DNA from: an uncultured Lachnospiraceae bacterium
Lineage (GTDB): Bacteria; Bacillota; Clostridia; Lachnospirales; Lachnospiraceae
Length of the DNA: 42,742 nt
Assembly (NCBI GenBank): GCA_900550285.1
Contig: URRW01000023.1
Span: forward strand, 1 to 42,742
Reading direction: 5' to 3'
Of the stretch, positions 1 to 7,546 are shown piece by piece (the first letter of the stretch is position 1; every line of letters starts with the position of its first letter). A model generated the notes under the pieces. That model saw only the letters and a list, made by a program, of their open reading frames with translations, was not told where the DNA came from and did not search any database. Both the position numbers and the translations under genes were made by a program.

Positions 1-92
1 TGCTTTATTTAGCTTCTGGAGTTCGTCTGCCTTGCAGCCTCACAAATCAGAATTTTCGTGCAAGAATTTATCTCAAAGAACTAGATAAAGCA
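1..92. repeat. Imperfect palindrome at left window edge
   Basis: TGCTTTATTTAG (1-12) pairs with CTAGATAAAGCA (81-92) with one wobble. Inside it CTTGCA (30-35) pairs with TGCAAG (59-64), and partly matching sequence lies between. There is no T-run after the stem, so it does not look like a plain rho-independent terminator. It lies just upstream of the promoter of the TerY-type operon and may extend left of the window. I see no coding sequence in 1-171. Confidence 0.4.
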
Positions 93-94
93 GT

Positions 95-122
95 TTGTAA
101 AATATCTAAATTGTTATATAAT
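95..122 (+). promoter_or_regulatory. Sigma-A-type promoter of TerY-type operon
   Basis: TTGTAA (95-100), a 16-bp spacer and a perfect TATAAT (117-122). The first start codon follows 49 nt downstream of the -10 box, with GGGGGAAC as RBS just before it. All six genes downstream are tightly packed, so this promoter probably drives the whole operon. Confidence 0.6.
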
Positions 123-171
123 AAATGAAGTTGAAAAAATAGAGAATTTATGAAGACTGGGGGAACTTTTT

Positions 172-1047
172 ATGCCAAAGTGGCTTGATTTAAATGAAGT
201 TGATGATGATGAGATTCTTTTGAAGAAGAATCGGATGAGCAGAAGTCTTGTTCTTGATACGCCGGAGGTTGCAGATGCGGCTGAGGAAGATTTCCTTGAT
301 ACGATGGAGCCGGCGAAGAAGAGTATGACAATATTTTTTATGATTGATGTATCAGGCAGTATGAAAGGAACGAAAATCGGTTCGTTAAATAGTACGATGG
401 AAGAATTATTGCCATCACTGATTGGTGTTGGAGAAGCTTCTACGGATGTGAAAATTGCGATTATGAAGTTTTCTACGGATGTAGAGTGGGTGACTCCGGA
501 ACCGGTAAAGATTGAGGAGTATCAGTACTGGAATCGTTTGGAGGCAGATGGCCTTACCTTTATGGGGGATGCGTTTATGGAGCTTTCTAAGAAGCTTTCC
601 CGTAGCACATTTTTAAGTTCACCATCGCTTTCTTTTGCGCCGGTTATTTTCCTGTTATCAGATGGTTCTCCGAATGATGACTGGAAGAAGGGCCTGGATA
701 CATTAAAGCAGAATAAATGGTTCCAGCATGGGTTAAAGATTGCGCTTGGTATCGGTTCTAAGGTAAATATGGATGTGCTTCGTGCATTTACCGGGAATGA
801 TGAACTTGCAGTTCAGGCAAAGAATGCAGATCAGCTTAGAGAACTGATTAAGCTTCTTGCAGTGACTTCTTCCCAGATTGGAAGCCGTAGTCTTGCACTC
901 GTAGATTCAAATGGCAGACAGCCAGCGGCCGAGACCGTGGCACAGGCAAAGCAGCAGGTACTTGTGGAGGAGATTCGCACAGGAGCGAAGGATATTCTTG
1001 GTGAAGCAGTTGACCTTGGTGCTGTGAATTACGATGAGGGATGGTAG
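172..1047 (+). CDS. von Willebrand A domain protein, TerY-like (VWA-1)
   Basis: A 291-residue soluble protein with one VWA domain. The metal-ion-dependent adhesion site is intact: DVSGS at residues 59-63, the threonine near 129 (GLTFMGD) and the aspartate at 164 (LLSDGSP). The N-terminal 45 residues are acidic and the C-terminus ends in YDEGW. TerY-like VWA proteins bind a divalent metal and are the ligand-binding or scaffold part of TerY-phosphorylation (TerY-P) triads, together with a kinase and a PP2C phosphatase. It is the first gene of the operon and is paralogous to the VWA gene at 3612-4421. The TerY family assignment rests on domain content and gene context. The function (stress response or phage defence) is inference. 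Confidence 0.85.
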   Translation: MPKWLDLNEVDDDEILLKKNRMSRSLVLDTPEVADAAEEDFLDTMEPAKKSMTIFFMIDVSGSMKGTKIGSLNSTMEELLPSLIGVGEASTDVKIAIMKFSTDVEWVTPEPVKIEEYQYWNRLEADGLTFMGDAFMELSKKLSRSTFLSSPSLSFAPVIFLLSDGSPNDDWKKGLDTLKQNKWFQHGLKIALGIGSKVNMDVLRAFTGNDELAVQAKNADQLRELIKLLAVTSSQIGSRSLALVDSNGRQPAAETVAQAKQQVLVEEIRTGAKDILGEAVDLGAVNYDEGW

Positions 1048-1071
1048 AATATAAAGGATGGTAGAACATAG

Positions 1072-2427
1072 ATGAGAGAGTTAAAGATTGGAGAGAGGAT
1101 TCCAATAGAGGCAGGCGGCGAGGCGGTTGTCTCCAGAGAGCTTGGACGAGGTGGGCAGGGTATTGTTTATCTTGTCCGTTATAATGGCAGGGAGTATGCG
1201 CTTAAATGGTATTTTATCAGCCGTATTAAAAATCCGGAGGCATTTCGCAATAATCTTCGAAAGAATATTGAGGATGGTGCGCCGGAGGGTGGCAAGCAGT
1301 TTATCTGGCCGTTATTTTTAACAGAGACAAAGAAAAATGGTGCATTTGGTTATCTGATGCGGCTTGCTCCGTCAGGATATGAATCATTTACTGATATTTA
1401 TAATGGATACCGCTGGGAGAAACCGAGAGTGAAGGGGCAGCCGGCGAGAAAGATTAAGGTGAAGTTTGCTTCTCTTGATGTGATGCTCACAGCGGCCATT
1501 AATATTGTTAAGGCCTTTCGTGCCCTGCATTTATCAGGAAAAAGTTATCAGGATTTAAATGATGGCGGTTTCTTTATTGATACGAGAAGCGGCGATGTGT
1601 TAGTTTGTGACTGTGATAATGTGGCTGCGGATGGTGATAACTTCGGAATCGGCGGTATGCCAGGTTTTATGGCGCCGGAAGTTGTTCGAGGTATCGCAAA
1701 GCCGGATGTGCTGACAGACAGATATTCACTGGCAGTTGTTTTATTTAAGCTTTTCTTCCGTGGGGACCCGTTAGAAGGAAATAAGGTACTTCAGTGTGTC
1801 GTTATGACTGAGGAAAATGACCTGATTCATTATGGAAAAGATCCGGTATTTATTTATGATCCGAATAATGCATCAAATCGTCCGGTTAATGGGGTACACG
1901 ATAATGTTATCAAGCTGTGGAAGATTTACCCGGACTTTATCAGAGAGGCATTTACCCTTTCCTTTACTTATGGAATCCAGGAGCCAAATGCCCGGATTAT
2001 CGAAAAGAGCTGGATTCAGATGCTTATTCAGCTAAAGCTGGATATTATTCACTGTAGCTGTGGAAAGACCGCATTTTCTTCTGCATTTGAAAAGACAGGA
2101 GAACATACATTACGTTGCCGTAATTGTGGAAGTACCATTTACACAATGGGTGTGAAAGACTATGAACTTCCACTGAATCTTGGTGCAAAGTTATACAAAT
2201 GCCTGACAAAGAAAAATAGTGATGATTTTGAATCTGTTACGGGAATGGTCATTGAAAACCGTTTAAAGAAAGGCTTATTTGGCATTAAAAATATGTCCGG
2301 TGATGTCTGGAAAGCGAAGTTCCCGGATAACTCTGTCAGAGAAGTTGGACCGGGAAAAGGTGTTCCAATCTGGAAAGGATTAGAGATTGACTTTGGAGAT
2401 AATCTGATTGCAAAGATTCTCCTGTAG
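1072..2427 (+). CDS. TerY-P-type Ser/Thr protein kinase with C-terminal zinc ribbon
   Basis: A 451-residue protein. The N-terminal half is a eukaryotic-like kinase fold: glycine loop GRGGQG (25-30), ATP-lysine in ALKW (K45), catalytic loop YQDLNDGG (159-166), DFG-equivalent DCDN (180-183) and APE motif MAPE near 200. The catalytic-loop asparagine expected after DLNDG is glycine (G166), so activity may be reduced. A zinc ribbon follows (C328, C330, C349, C352), and then a beta-rich C-terminal module (TGMVIENRLKKGLFGIKN) shared with the next gene. It probably phosphorylates a partner in the same operon and is opposed by the PP2C protein. It lies 24 nt after VWA-1. The kinase fold is clear; the substrate is unknown. 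Confidence 0.85.
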   Translation: MRELKIGERIPIEAGGEAVVSRELGRGGQGIVYLVRYNGREYALKWYFISRIKNPEAFRNNLRKNIEDGAPEGGKQFIWPLFLTETKKNGAFGYLMRLAPSGYESFTDIYNGYRWEKPRVKGQPARKIKVKFASLDVMLTAAINIVKAFRALHLSGKSYQDLNDGGFFIDTRSGDVLVCDCDNVAADGDNFGIGGMPGFMAPEVVRGIAKPDVLTDRYSLAVVLFKLFFRGDPLEGNKVLQCVVMTEENDLIHYGKDPVFIYDPNNASNRPVNGVHDNVIKLWKIYPDFIREAFTLSFTYGIQEPNARIIEKSWIQMLIQLKLDIIHCSCGKTAFSSAFEKTGEHTLRCRNCGSTIYTMGVKDYELPLNLGAKLYKCLTKKNSDDFESVTGMVIENRLKKGLFGIKNMSGDVWKAKFPDNSVREVGPGKGVPIWKGLEIDFGDNLIAKILL

Positions 2428-2440
2428 GTAGGAGGATAGA

Positions 2441-3634
2441 ATGAGTAATTTTAATAAAAATGGCTGGGTTTCCCTCGCGCAGATCTGTGAAGAAAGGCAG
2501 CTTGTGATTGATGCGGAAATCGGGAAAAAGGTTTTAAGGCCAGCATATTTTTCTTCGATGAATGCCATGATAGAAGGTGCATTTCAGTTTGCGAGGTTTT
2601 TTGAGGAGATTCATCAAAAAGGGAAGGTGTATTGTAGCATTTCTCCAGATGTATTTTATTTTAACCTGAAAAATGGAGCGTTTCATTTTGAGGGGGAAGA
2701 ATTTCTTGGAGAGGCATATGTGCAGGAACCAGATGCCGCTGAAATAGAATTTACAGAATTTCTTGCCCCAGAATTGGCAGAGGCATTAGCAGAAGAGCAG
2801 GAAAAATTATTATCTGAAACAGAAGAACAGGAAACACTCGAAACTTTTAAAGAATGCTATTCTTTAGAGACAGACCGCTATTTTATGGCAGTATATTTAT
2901 TTGAATATTTCTTTCACACAGGTTCTCCATTTGAAGGGAAAAAGATGGTGAACCGCTGTTTTCTTTCCCCGGAGGAAAAAGAACTTTTCCGGGCGAGAGA
3001 AGGACGCTTCTGCATGGAGCCGGGCGAGGAAGAAAATATTCCAGTAAAAGGCATTCAGGACAAGCTGATTCAGTACTGGAACGAGTATCCGGAGATTTTG
3101 CAGAAAATGTTCCAGAAGGCATTTCTTGATGGGGGAAGGCTTAGAGAACTTCGTCCGACAGAGGTGGACTGGAAGCAGCTCCTTGTTCGTATGGCAATGG
3201 ACTACAAGTCCTGTCACTGTGGTTTTCACGGATTTTCTTATCGATTGCTTCCGAAGGAAAATGGAACATTTGCCTGTCCAAAGTGTGGAAAGATTTACTA
3301 CCCACTGACCAATGGAATGGACAGGATTCTTCTTGCAGAAGGAGAAAAGCTTTACGAATGCCAGACAGGAAGAAATCCGATGGATAAAGATACGGTTACA
3401 GGTCTGATCGTGGAGAATCGTCAGAAAAAGGGCTTGTATGGTATTAAAAATGTAAGTCAGGGCGTGTGGAGAGGATTTTATCCTGACGGAAAAATAAAGG
3501 ATATTCCGAATGGACAGGGAATTCCTATCTGGAATGGAATGTCTGTCCGATTTGAATTGGGTGAAGAATGGAATCTCCGTCTGATGCAGCAGGTGGAGGA
3601 GAGAAAGGAAGATGAGGATGAGCAGACAGTTTGA
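2441..3634 (+). CDS. Pseudokinase paralogue with zinc ribbon
   Basis: A 397-residue paralogue of the preceding kinase, alignable from the catalytic loop to the C-terminus. It lacks a recognisable glycine loop and ATP-lysine. The catalytic aspartate position reads YCSIS (S66), and the DFG-equivalent region reads HFEGEEF. An APE-like APELAEA remains. The zinc ribbon is kept with exactly the same cysteine spacing (C258, C260, C279, C282), as is the TG-x-IVENRQKKGLYGIKN module. It is therefore predicted to be catalytically dead and to act as a scaffold or allosteric partner. The gap from the kinase is 13 nt with RBS AGGAGG, and it overlaps the next gene by 23 nt. Confidence 0.8.
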   Translation: MSNFNKNGWVSLAQICEERQLVIDAEIGKKVLRPAYFSSMNAMIEGAFQFARFFEEIHQKGKVYCSISPDVFYFNLKNGAFHFEGEEFLGEAYVQEPDAAEIEFTEFLAPELAEALAEEQEKLLSETEEQETLETFKECYSLETDRYFMAVYLFEYFFHTGSPFEGKKMVNRCFLSPEEKELFRAREGRFCMEPGEEENIPVKGIQDKLIQYWNEYPEILQKMFQKAFLDGGRLRELRPTEVDWKQLLVRMAMDYKSCHCGFHGFSYRLLPKENGTFACPKCGKIYYPLTNGMDRILLAEGEKLYECQTGRNPMDKDTVTGLIVENRQKKGLYGIKNVSQGVWRGFYPDGKIKDIPNGQGIPIWNGMSVRFELGEEWNLRLMQQVEERKEDEDEQTV

Positions 3635-4421
3635 TGAAAATATAGAAGCAATTGACCCGTTAGAGACAATGCCGCCTGCCAAGAAAAGTATGGTCATTTT
3701 TTTTCTGGTAGATACTTCAAAAAGTATGGAAGGTTCAAAGCTTGAATCATTAAATCGTGTTATGGGAGACATTTTACCGGAATTAATCGGTGTTGGCGAG
3801 GCAGGAACCGATGTAAAAGTTGCCGTAATGTCATTTTCTTCTGGTTGTGAGTGGATTACACCGGAACCAGTGTTAATTGAAGAATACCAGAGATGGGAGA
3901 ACTTAAGAGCAGATGGCGTAACAGATTTGGGAGATGCCTGTGAGGAACTTTGCCAGAAGCTTTCAAGAAACAGCTTTTTAAGAGCGCCATCCCTCTCTTA
4001 TGCGCCAGTCATTTTCCTTATGACAGACGGTTATCCAACTGATAACTATAAAAAAGGTTTCGAGATGCTGAAGAAGAACCGCTGGTTCCAGTATGGCTTA
4101 AAAATCGCACTGGCAATCGGTTCTAACGTAGATTTAGATGTGCTTCGCGAATTTACCGATGATGAGGAACTGGTACTTCAGGCATGCGGTGCAGAAATGC
4201 TGAAAAAGCTTGTTCGTGAAATTGCGGTTACTTCTTCAAAAATCGGAAGCACGAGCATGACACTTACCGATGCAACTGGAGAACGTTCCCTTGCAGAAGT
4301 AGCAGGCGCTAAGAAAGAGCAGATGGTAGAGGCAGTTCAGGAAATGAAACAGGATATTTTAGGAATGGATGATCTCACTGACCTTGACGATATGGATATT
4401 GAATTTGATGAGGGATGGTAG
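3612..4421 (+). CDS. von Willebrand A domain protein, TerY-like (VWA-2)
   Basis: A 269-residue paralogue of VWA-1 that lacks its first 20 or so acidic residues. The MIDAS is intact: DTSKS (34-38), DGVTDLGDA near 100, and MTDGYPT. The C-terminus ends in FDEGW, like VWA-1. The ATG at 3612 lies inside the end of the pseudokinase gene, and a second in-frame ATG at 3618 is possible. The stop codon is one base before the PP2C start, so translation of the two is probably coupled. It is likely the second metal-binding arm of the same TerY-P-like complex. Confidence 0.84.
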   Translation: MRMSRQFDENIEAIDPLETMPPAKKSMVIFFLVDTSKSMEGSKLESLNRVMGDILPELIGVGEAGTDVKVAVMSFSSGCEWITPEPVLIEEYQRWENLRADGVTDLGDACEELCQKLSRNSFLRAPSLSYAPVIFLMTDGYPTDNYKKGFEMLKKNRWFQYGLKIALAIGSNVDLDVLREFTDDEELVLQACGAEMLKKLVREIAVTSSKIGSTSMTLTDATGERSLAEVAGAKKEQMVEAVQEMKQDILGMDDLTDLDDMDIEFDEGW

Positions 4422-4422
4422 A

Positions 4423-5235
4423 ATGTTTCAGGGAGTACATTCTACAGTAATCGGAGACAGCCATATTAGAAAGGGTATTGTCTGTCAGGACAGTTCAGGA
4501 ACGGTAGTCACTGACAAGTTTGCGATTGCTGTTGTGGCAGATGGACATGGCAGCGCCAAGCATTTCCGCAGCGATGTAGGTTCAAGGATTGCTGTAAAGA
4601 TTACGACAAAGTTATTGAAAAATTATATGAACCGTCCAGACTTTAAGGAGCAGTTTTTTAAACATCCCGAATTTATTCTGGCACAGATGGAAAAGCAGAT
4701 TCTTATGAAATGGAGAGAGGCCGTAGAGGAATATCATTTAGAAAATCCATTGACCGAGGAAGAAGAGAATAAGATTCCGGAAAAGGCAAAAGGAAAACTT
4801 AGAACTGCAGTCATTTACGGAAGTACCGTACTGGCAGCCGTTTTGACAAAAGATTTTTCCTATGGAATGATTCTTGGCGATGGTGGATTTGTTGTACTCG
4901 GAGGAGATAAGGAACTGTATATTCCGCTCGAGGACAAAAATTCCCATGCAAACTACACCTCTTCCCTCTGCAATACCGATGCGATTCATTTCTTTGAACA
5001 CTGGTATACCACAGAAACAGTAAAAGCATTATTCGTATCCACAGACGGGTTATTCAAATCATTTGCAAGCGAAGAAGACTTTTTGAAATATCATGGATTG
5101 CTTTCTCACATGTTTCATGATACGGAAAAAATGCAAAAAAGTTTAAAGCGGAATTTTGAAAAAAGGACAAGAGAAGGCAGCGGTGACGATATATCCATTG
5201 CTTTCGTTTATCAGGAAGGAGAGGAAGCAGAATGA
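4423..5235 (+). CDS. PP2C-family protein phosphatase of the TerY-P operon
   Basis: A 270-residue PP2C-type phosphatase. Metal-binding motifs are visible: CQDS (D23), VVADGHGS (D40-G43), ILGDGGF, STDGLF and SGDDIS near the end. PP2C enzymes remove phosphate from Ser/Thr with two metal ions, so this protein should oppose the operon kinase. I chose the ATG at 4423 because the conserved PP2C start (MFQGVHSTVIGDSH) begins there and GAGGG lies just upstream. An in-frame ATG at 4369 would add 18 residues that merely read the VWA-2 tail in another frame. It overlaps the next gene by 4 nt (ATGA). Confidence 0.88.
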   Translation: MFQGVHSTVIGDSHIRKGIVCQDSSGTVVTDKFAIAVVADGHGSAKHFRSDVGSRIAVKITTKLLKNYMNRPDFKEQFFKHPEFILAQMEKQILMKWREAVEEYHLENPLTEEEENKIPEKAKGKLRTAVIYGSTVLAAVLTKDFSYGMILGDGGFVVLGGDKELYIPLEDKNSHANYTSSLCNTDAIHFFEHWYTTETVKALFVSTDGLFKSFASEEDFLKYHGLLSHMFHDTEKMQKSLKRNFEKRTREGSGDDISIAFVYQEGEEAE

Positions 5236-5582
5236 AAAAAGAAGCAAGCGTAATTTTGGCAAAATGTGCTCAGGATAAGCTTTACGGAATCCGAATTGAA
5301 AAAAGAGATAATGACTGGGTTCGTACCTGGGCATTTAAATTAAAAGAAGAAACAGCAGAAAAAGAAGGCTTCGATAAAATCAACTTTACCGGAAGCTTCT
5401 ACACTGACGAAGAATATCCAGGCTGCCCTTACTGCGGCGCAAAGAAATGTTTTGTCTGCGGAAACTGCGGTAAGGTAAGCTGTTATGACGGCTCCGATAA
5501 GGTAGTTTGTAACTGGTGCGGTTCGAATGGAACTGCGGCAGATGATGATGGCAAACTCGATGTTTCTGGAGGCGGCTTCTAA
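5232..5582 (+). CDS. Small zinc-ribbon protein, TerY-C-like
   Basis: A 116-residue protein with a CPYCG...CFVCGNCGKVSC...CNWCG cysteine cluster at about residues 63-97, enough for two zinc sites, followed by a short acidic, glycine-rich tail ending GGGF. This resembles the TerY-C metal-binding module often found at the end of TerY-type VWA proteins, here as a separate gene. It overlaps the phosphatase stop by 4 nt and ends the operon. The TerY-C assignment is from cysteine pattern and context; no function was tested. Confidence 0.7.
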   Translation: MKKEASVILAKCAQDKLYGIRIEKRDNDWVRTWAFKLKEETAEKEGFDKINFTGSFYTDEEYPGCPYCGAKKCFVCGNCGKVSCYDGSDKVVCNWCGSNGTAADDDGKLDVSGGGF

Positions 5583-5619
5583 AATAGTATTTGCCGCAGG
5601 CAAAAGCAAAACAGACGCT

Positions 5620-5740
5620 CTCAAAGCGAGAAGATATCCTATATTTGTGACTCTATCACTGCGGGTTGAATATTCGCCTAAGGGCTCGCATTCAATCCTC
5701 GCTCTAAGACCACAAATATAGGATATCTTCTCGCTTTGAG
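5620..5740. repeat. Long palindrome, family I copy 1
   Basis: Arms 5620-5649 and 5711-5740 are perfect 30-bp inverted repeats (left begins CTCAAAGCGAG, right ends CTCGCTTTGAG). The 61-nt middle has a second, weaker stem TTGAAT...ATTCAA. Imperfect pairing continues outside the arms to about 5592-5760. No T-run follows. The middle resembles copy 2 (GTTG-ATA...TAAG...GCATTCAA) while the arms do not. It follows the TerY-type operon. Confidence 0.75.
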
Positions 5741-5876
5741 GGCTGTCTTTGGCTGGCGTTGGGAAATTAAAAATTAAGCTGTAGGCCTCAATTGATGATA
5801 TATTCCAAATACAACTTTTGAGTAAGCAGAATACGACAGTTTGAATGCCCTTTGTCCTTCTGAACTGTCAAAGACA
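5741..5876. other. Spacer between the two family I palindromes
   Basis: No gene is seen. A small inverted repeat, GACAGTT (5835-5841) with AACTGTC near 5863-5869, sits in the right half. I see no convincing promoter for the MATE gene here. Confidence 0.35.
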
Positions 5877-6002
5877 GGAAACTAAGGAATATGCTATGCC
5901 AATCTGTGGCCTGGGAGCAAGTGTTGGATACGAGCGCGTAAGCGAGCATTCAACACGCCGCGACGAAAGTCACAGATTGGTATAGCATATTCCTTAGTTT
6001 CC
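5877..6002. repeat. Long palindrome, family I copy 2
   Basis: Arms 5877-5908 and 5971-6002 are 32-bp inverted repeats with a single mismatch that would be a G-U pair in RNA (left begins GGAAACTAAGG, right ends CCTTAGTTTCC). The 62-nt middle carries GTGTTG...CAACAC and the sequence TAAGCGAGCATTCAA, similar to copy 1. It ends 33 nt before the MATE start codon, so a transcript reading into MATE would carry this hairpin in its leader. Confidence 0.75.
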
Positions 6003-6035
6003 GTCTGTTTTAACAAAAAAAGAAAGGAGGCAAAA

Positions 6036-7403
6036 ATGTCATTATTCAAAAGAAAACCCTGGACTGGAAAGACCGAGCTTCTCTTTTCCGATAAAGCATT
6101 GACAGCGTTGATTCTGCCTTTGTTTCTGGAGCAGCTCCTAAGTGTCCTTGTCGGCCTTTCCGATTCAATTATGGTAGCGCAGGTTGGTGAAGCGGCGGTG
6201 TCCGCAGTTTCACTGGTTGATTCAATTGCCATCCTGCTTATCAATATTTTTAATGCACTGGCAACAGGAGGAGCTGTTGTTTCGGGACAATATCTTGGTG
6301 CCAAAGATAAGAAAAAGGCTGCCTATGCCGGAAGACAGATGATGCAGTTTATGGTGTGGATGTCTATAGCCATTATGTTACTTATCTATCTTGGTAAATA
6401 TTTTATTTTACATACAGTTTTTGGCTCGATCGAGGCAGATGTTATGGCGAATTGTAATACATATTTGCTGATATCTGCAGCTTCGATTCCTTTTCTTGGA
6501 GTGTATTGCGGTGGAGCGGCTCTGTTTCGTGCAATGGGAAATTCAAAAACTTCGATGTATGTTTCCTGTATTATGAATGTGATTAACGTAAGTGGAAATG
6601 CTATCCTCGTATTTGGCTTTCATAGAGGGGTAGAAGGTGTTGCGATACCAACATTATTATCCCGTGTGGTAGCTGCATTTTTGATGGTATGGCTTTTACA
6701 TGATGAGAAGCATATACTTACATTGAAGGGAATGAATCTGTTTAAATTTGACGGGAAAATGATTCGAAAAATCCTTCATATTGGCGTGCCAAATGGCATA
6801 GAAAATAGTATGTTTCAGCTTGGGAAAATCCTTCTTTTAAGCTTGATCTCCACGTTTGGAACGGCATCTATCGCAGCGAATGCCGTAAGTAATTCGCTGG
6901 CATATTTTGAAATCCTGCCAGGAATGGCATTGGGGCTTGCAACTGTGACAGTAATCAGCCGATGTGTCGGTGCGGGAGATTATCCACAGGCAGAATACTT
7001 TGCGAAACGTCTGTTAAAATTCACCTACACTTGTATGTGGATTACCTGCATCGTTATGATGCTCTTGTTACCATTTATGTTGAAAATCTATAATTTATCC
7101 CCCGAAACAAGCGGTTATGCAACGCAGATTATGATACTCCACAGTATCATGGCAATGATATTCTGGCCGGCTGCATTTGCCCTGCCAAATGTATTTCGTG
7201 CCGCAAATGATGTCCGTTTTACGATGGTTGTCGGCGTAACTTCTATGTGGCTGTTCCGTATTGCCTGTGCCTTTATTTTTGGAAAATATATGGGATTTGG
7301 CGTATTTGGCGCATGGATTGCGATGGTACTTGACTGGGTGGTCAGAGCGATATTCTATGTGATTCATTATCGATGTGGAAAATGGAAAGAAAAATCGTTA
7401 TAG
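6036..7403 (+). CDS. MATE family multidrug/Na+ efflux transporter
   Basis: A 455-residue integral membrane protein with about 12 hydrophobic segments in two six-helix halves, the usual MATE length. It starts with LFSDKALTALILPLFLEQLL and LVGLSDSIMVAQVGEAAVSA, a typical MATE opening, and has GGAALFRAMGNSKTSMY and later PGMALGLATVTVISR. MATE proteins export cationic drugs or metabolites in exchange for Na+ or H+. The RBS AAAGGAGG is 6 nt before the ATG. It stands alone after palindrome copy 2. The substrate cannot be read from the sequence. Confidence 0.92.
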   Translation: MSLFKRKPWTGKTELLFSDKALTALILPLFLEQLLSVLVGLSDSIMVAQVGEAAVSAVSLVDSIAILLINIFNALATGGAVVSGQYLGAKDKKKAAYAGRQMMQFMVWMSIAIMLLIYLGKYFILHTVFGSIEADVMANCNTYLLISAASIPFLGVYCGGAALFRAMGNSKTSMYVSCIMNVINVSGNAILVFGFHRGVEGVAIPTLLSRVVAAFLMVWLLHDEKHILTLKGMNLFKFDGKMIRKILHIGVPNGIENSMFQLGKILLLSLISTFGTASIAANAVSNSLAYFEILPGMALGLATVTVISRCVGAGDYPQAEYFAKRLLKFTYTCMWITCIVMMLLLPFMLKIYNLSPETSGYATQIMILHSIMAMIFWPAAFALPNVFRAANDVRFTMVVGVTSMWLFRIACAFIFGKYMGFGVFGAWIAMVLDWVVRAIFYVIHYRCGKWKEKSL

Positions 7404-7434
7404 AAATGGCAAATGTGAAATTTTTATGTTAGAA

Positions 7435-7463
7435 TTGTATTTCTAGGAGTTGTTTGGTATAAT
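7435..7463 (+). promoter_or_regulatory. Promoter of serine acetyltransferase gene
   Basis: TTGTAT (7435-7440), a 17-bp spacer and a perfect TATAAT (7458-7463). The leader of about 75 nt holds an A/T-rich inverted repeat (AGAAAGAGATT with AATCTTTTTCT), but I recognise no riboswitch in it. Confidence 0.65.
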
Positions 7464-7546
7464 TTAGCATAAATAAAATAAGTGTAGTAATACATATTTT
7501 AGAAAGAGATTAAATCTTTTTCTGAAAAAATTGGGAGACTTAAGTT

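Noticed and set aside
2897..3772. 291-codon minus-strand open frame opposite the pseudokinase
   Set aside because: The opposite strand has kinase-like and zinc-ribbon motifs shared with its neighbour; this frame has none.
4369..4422. Upstream start for the PP2C gene
   Set aside because: The added residues only read the VWA-2 tail in another frame, and the family start matches the ATG at 4423.
5620..5740. Ordinary terminator of the TerY-type operon
   Set aside because: There is no T-run after the stem, a 61-nt structured centre and arms far longer than a terminator.
5620..6002. CRISPR array
   Set aside because: There are only two inverted, not direct, repeats with different arms; no unit/spacer pattern and no cas genes.
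7464..7546. T-box or other riboswitch before the serine acetyltransferase gene
   Set aside because: Only about 80 nt, with no T-box sequence and no terminator.
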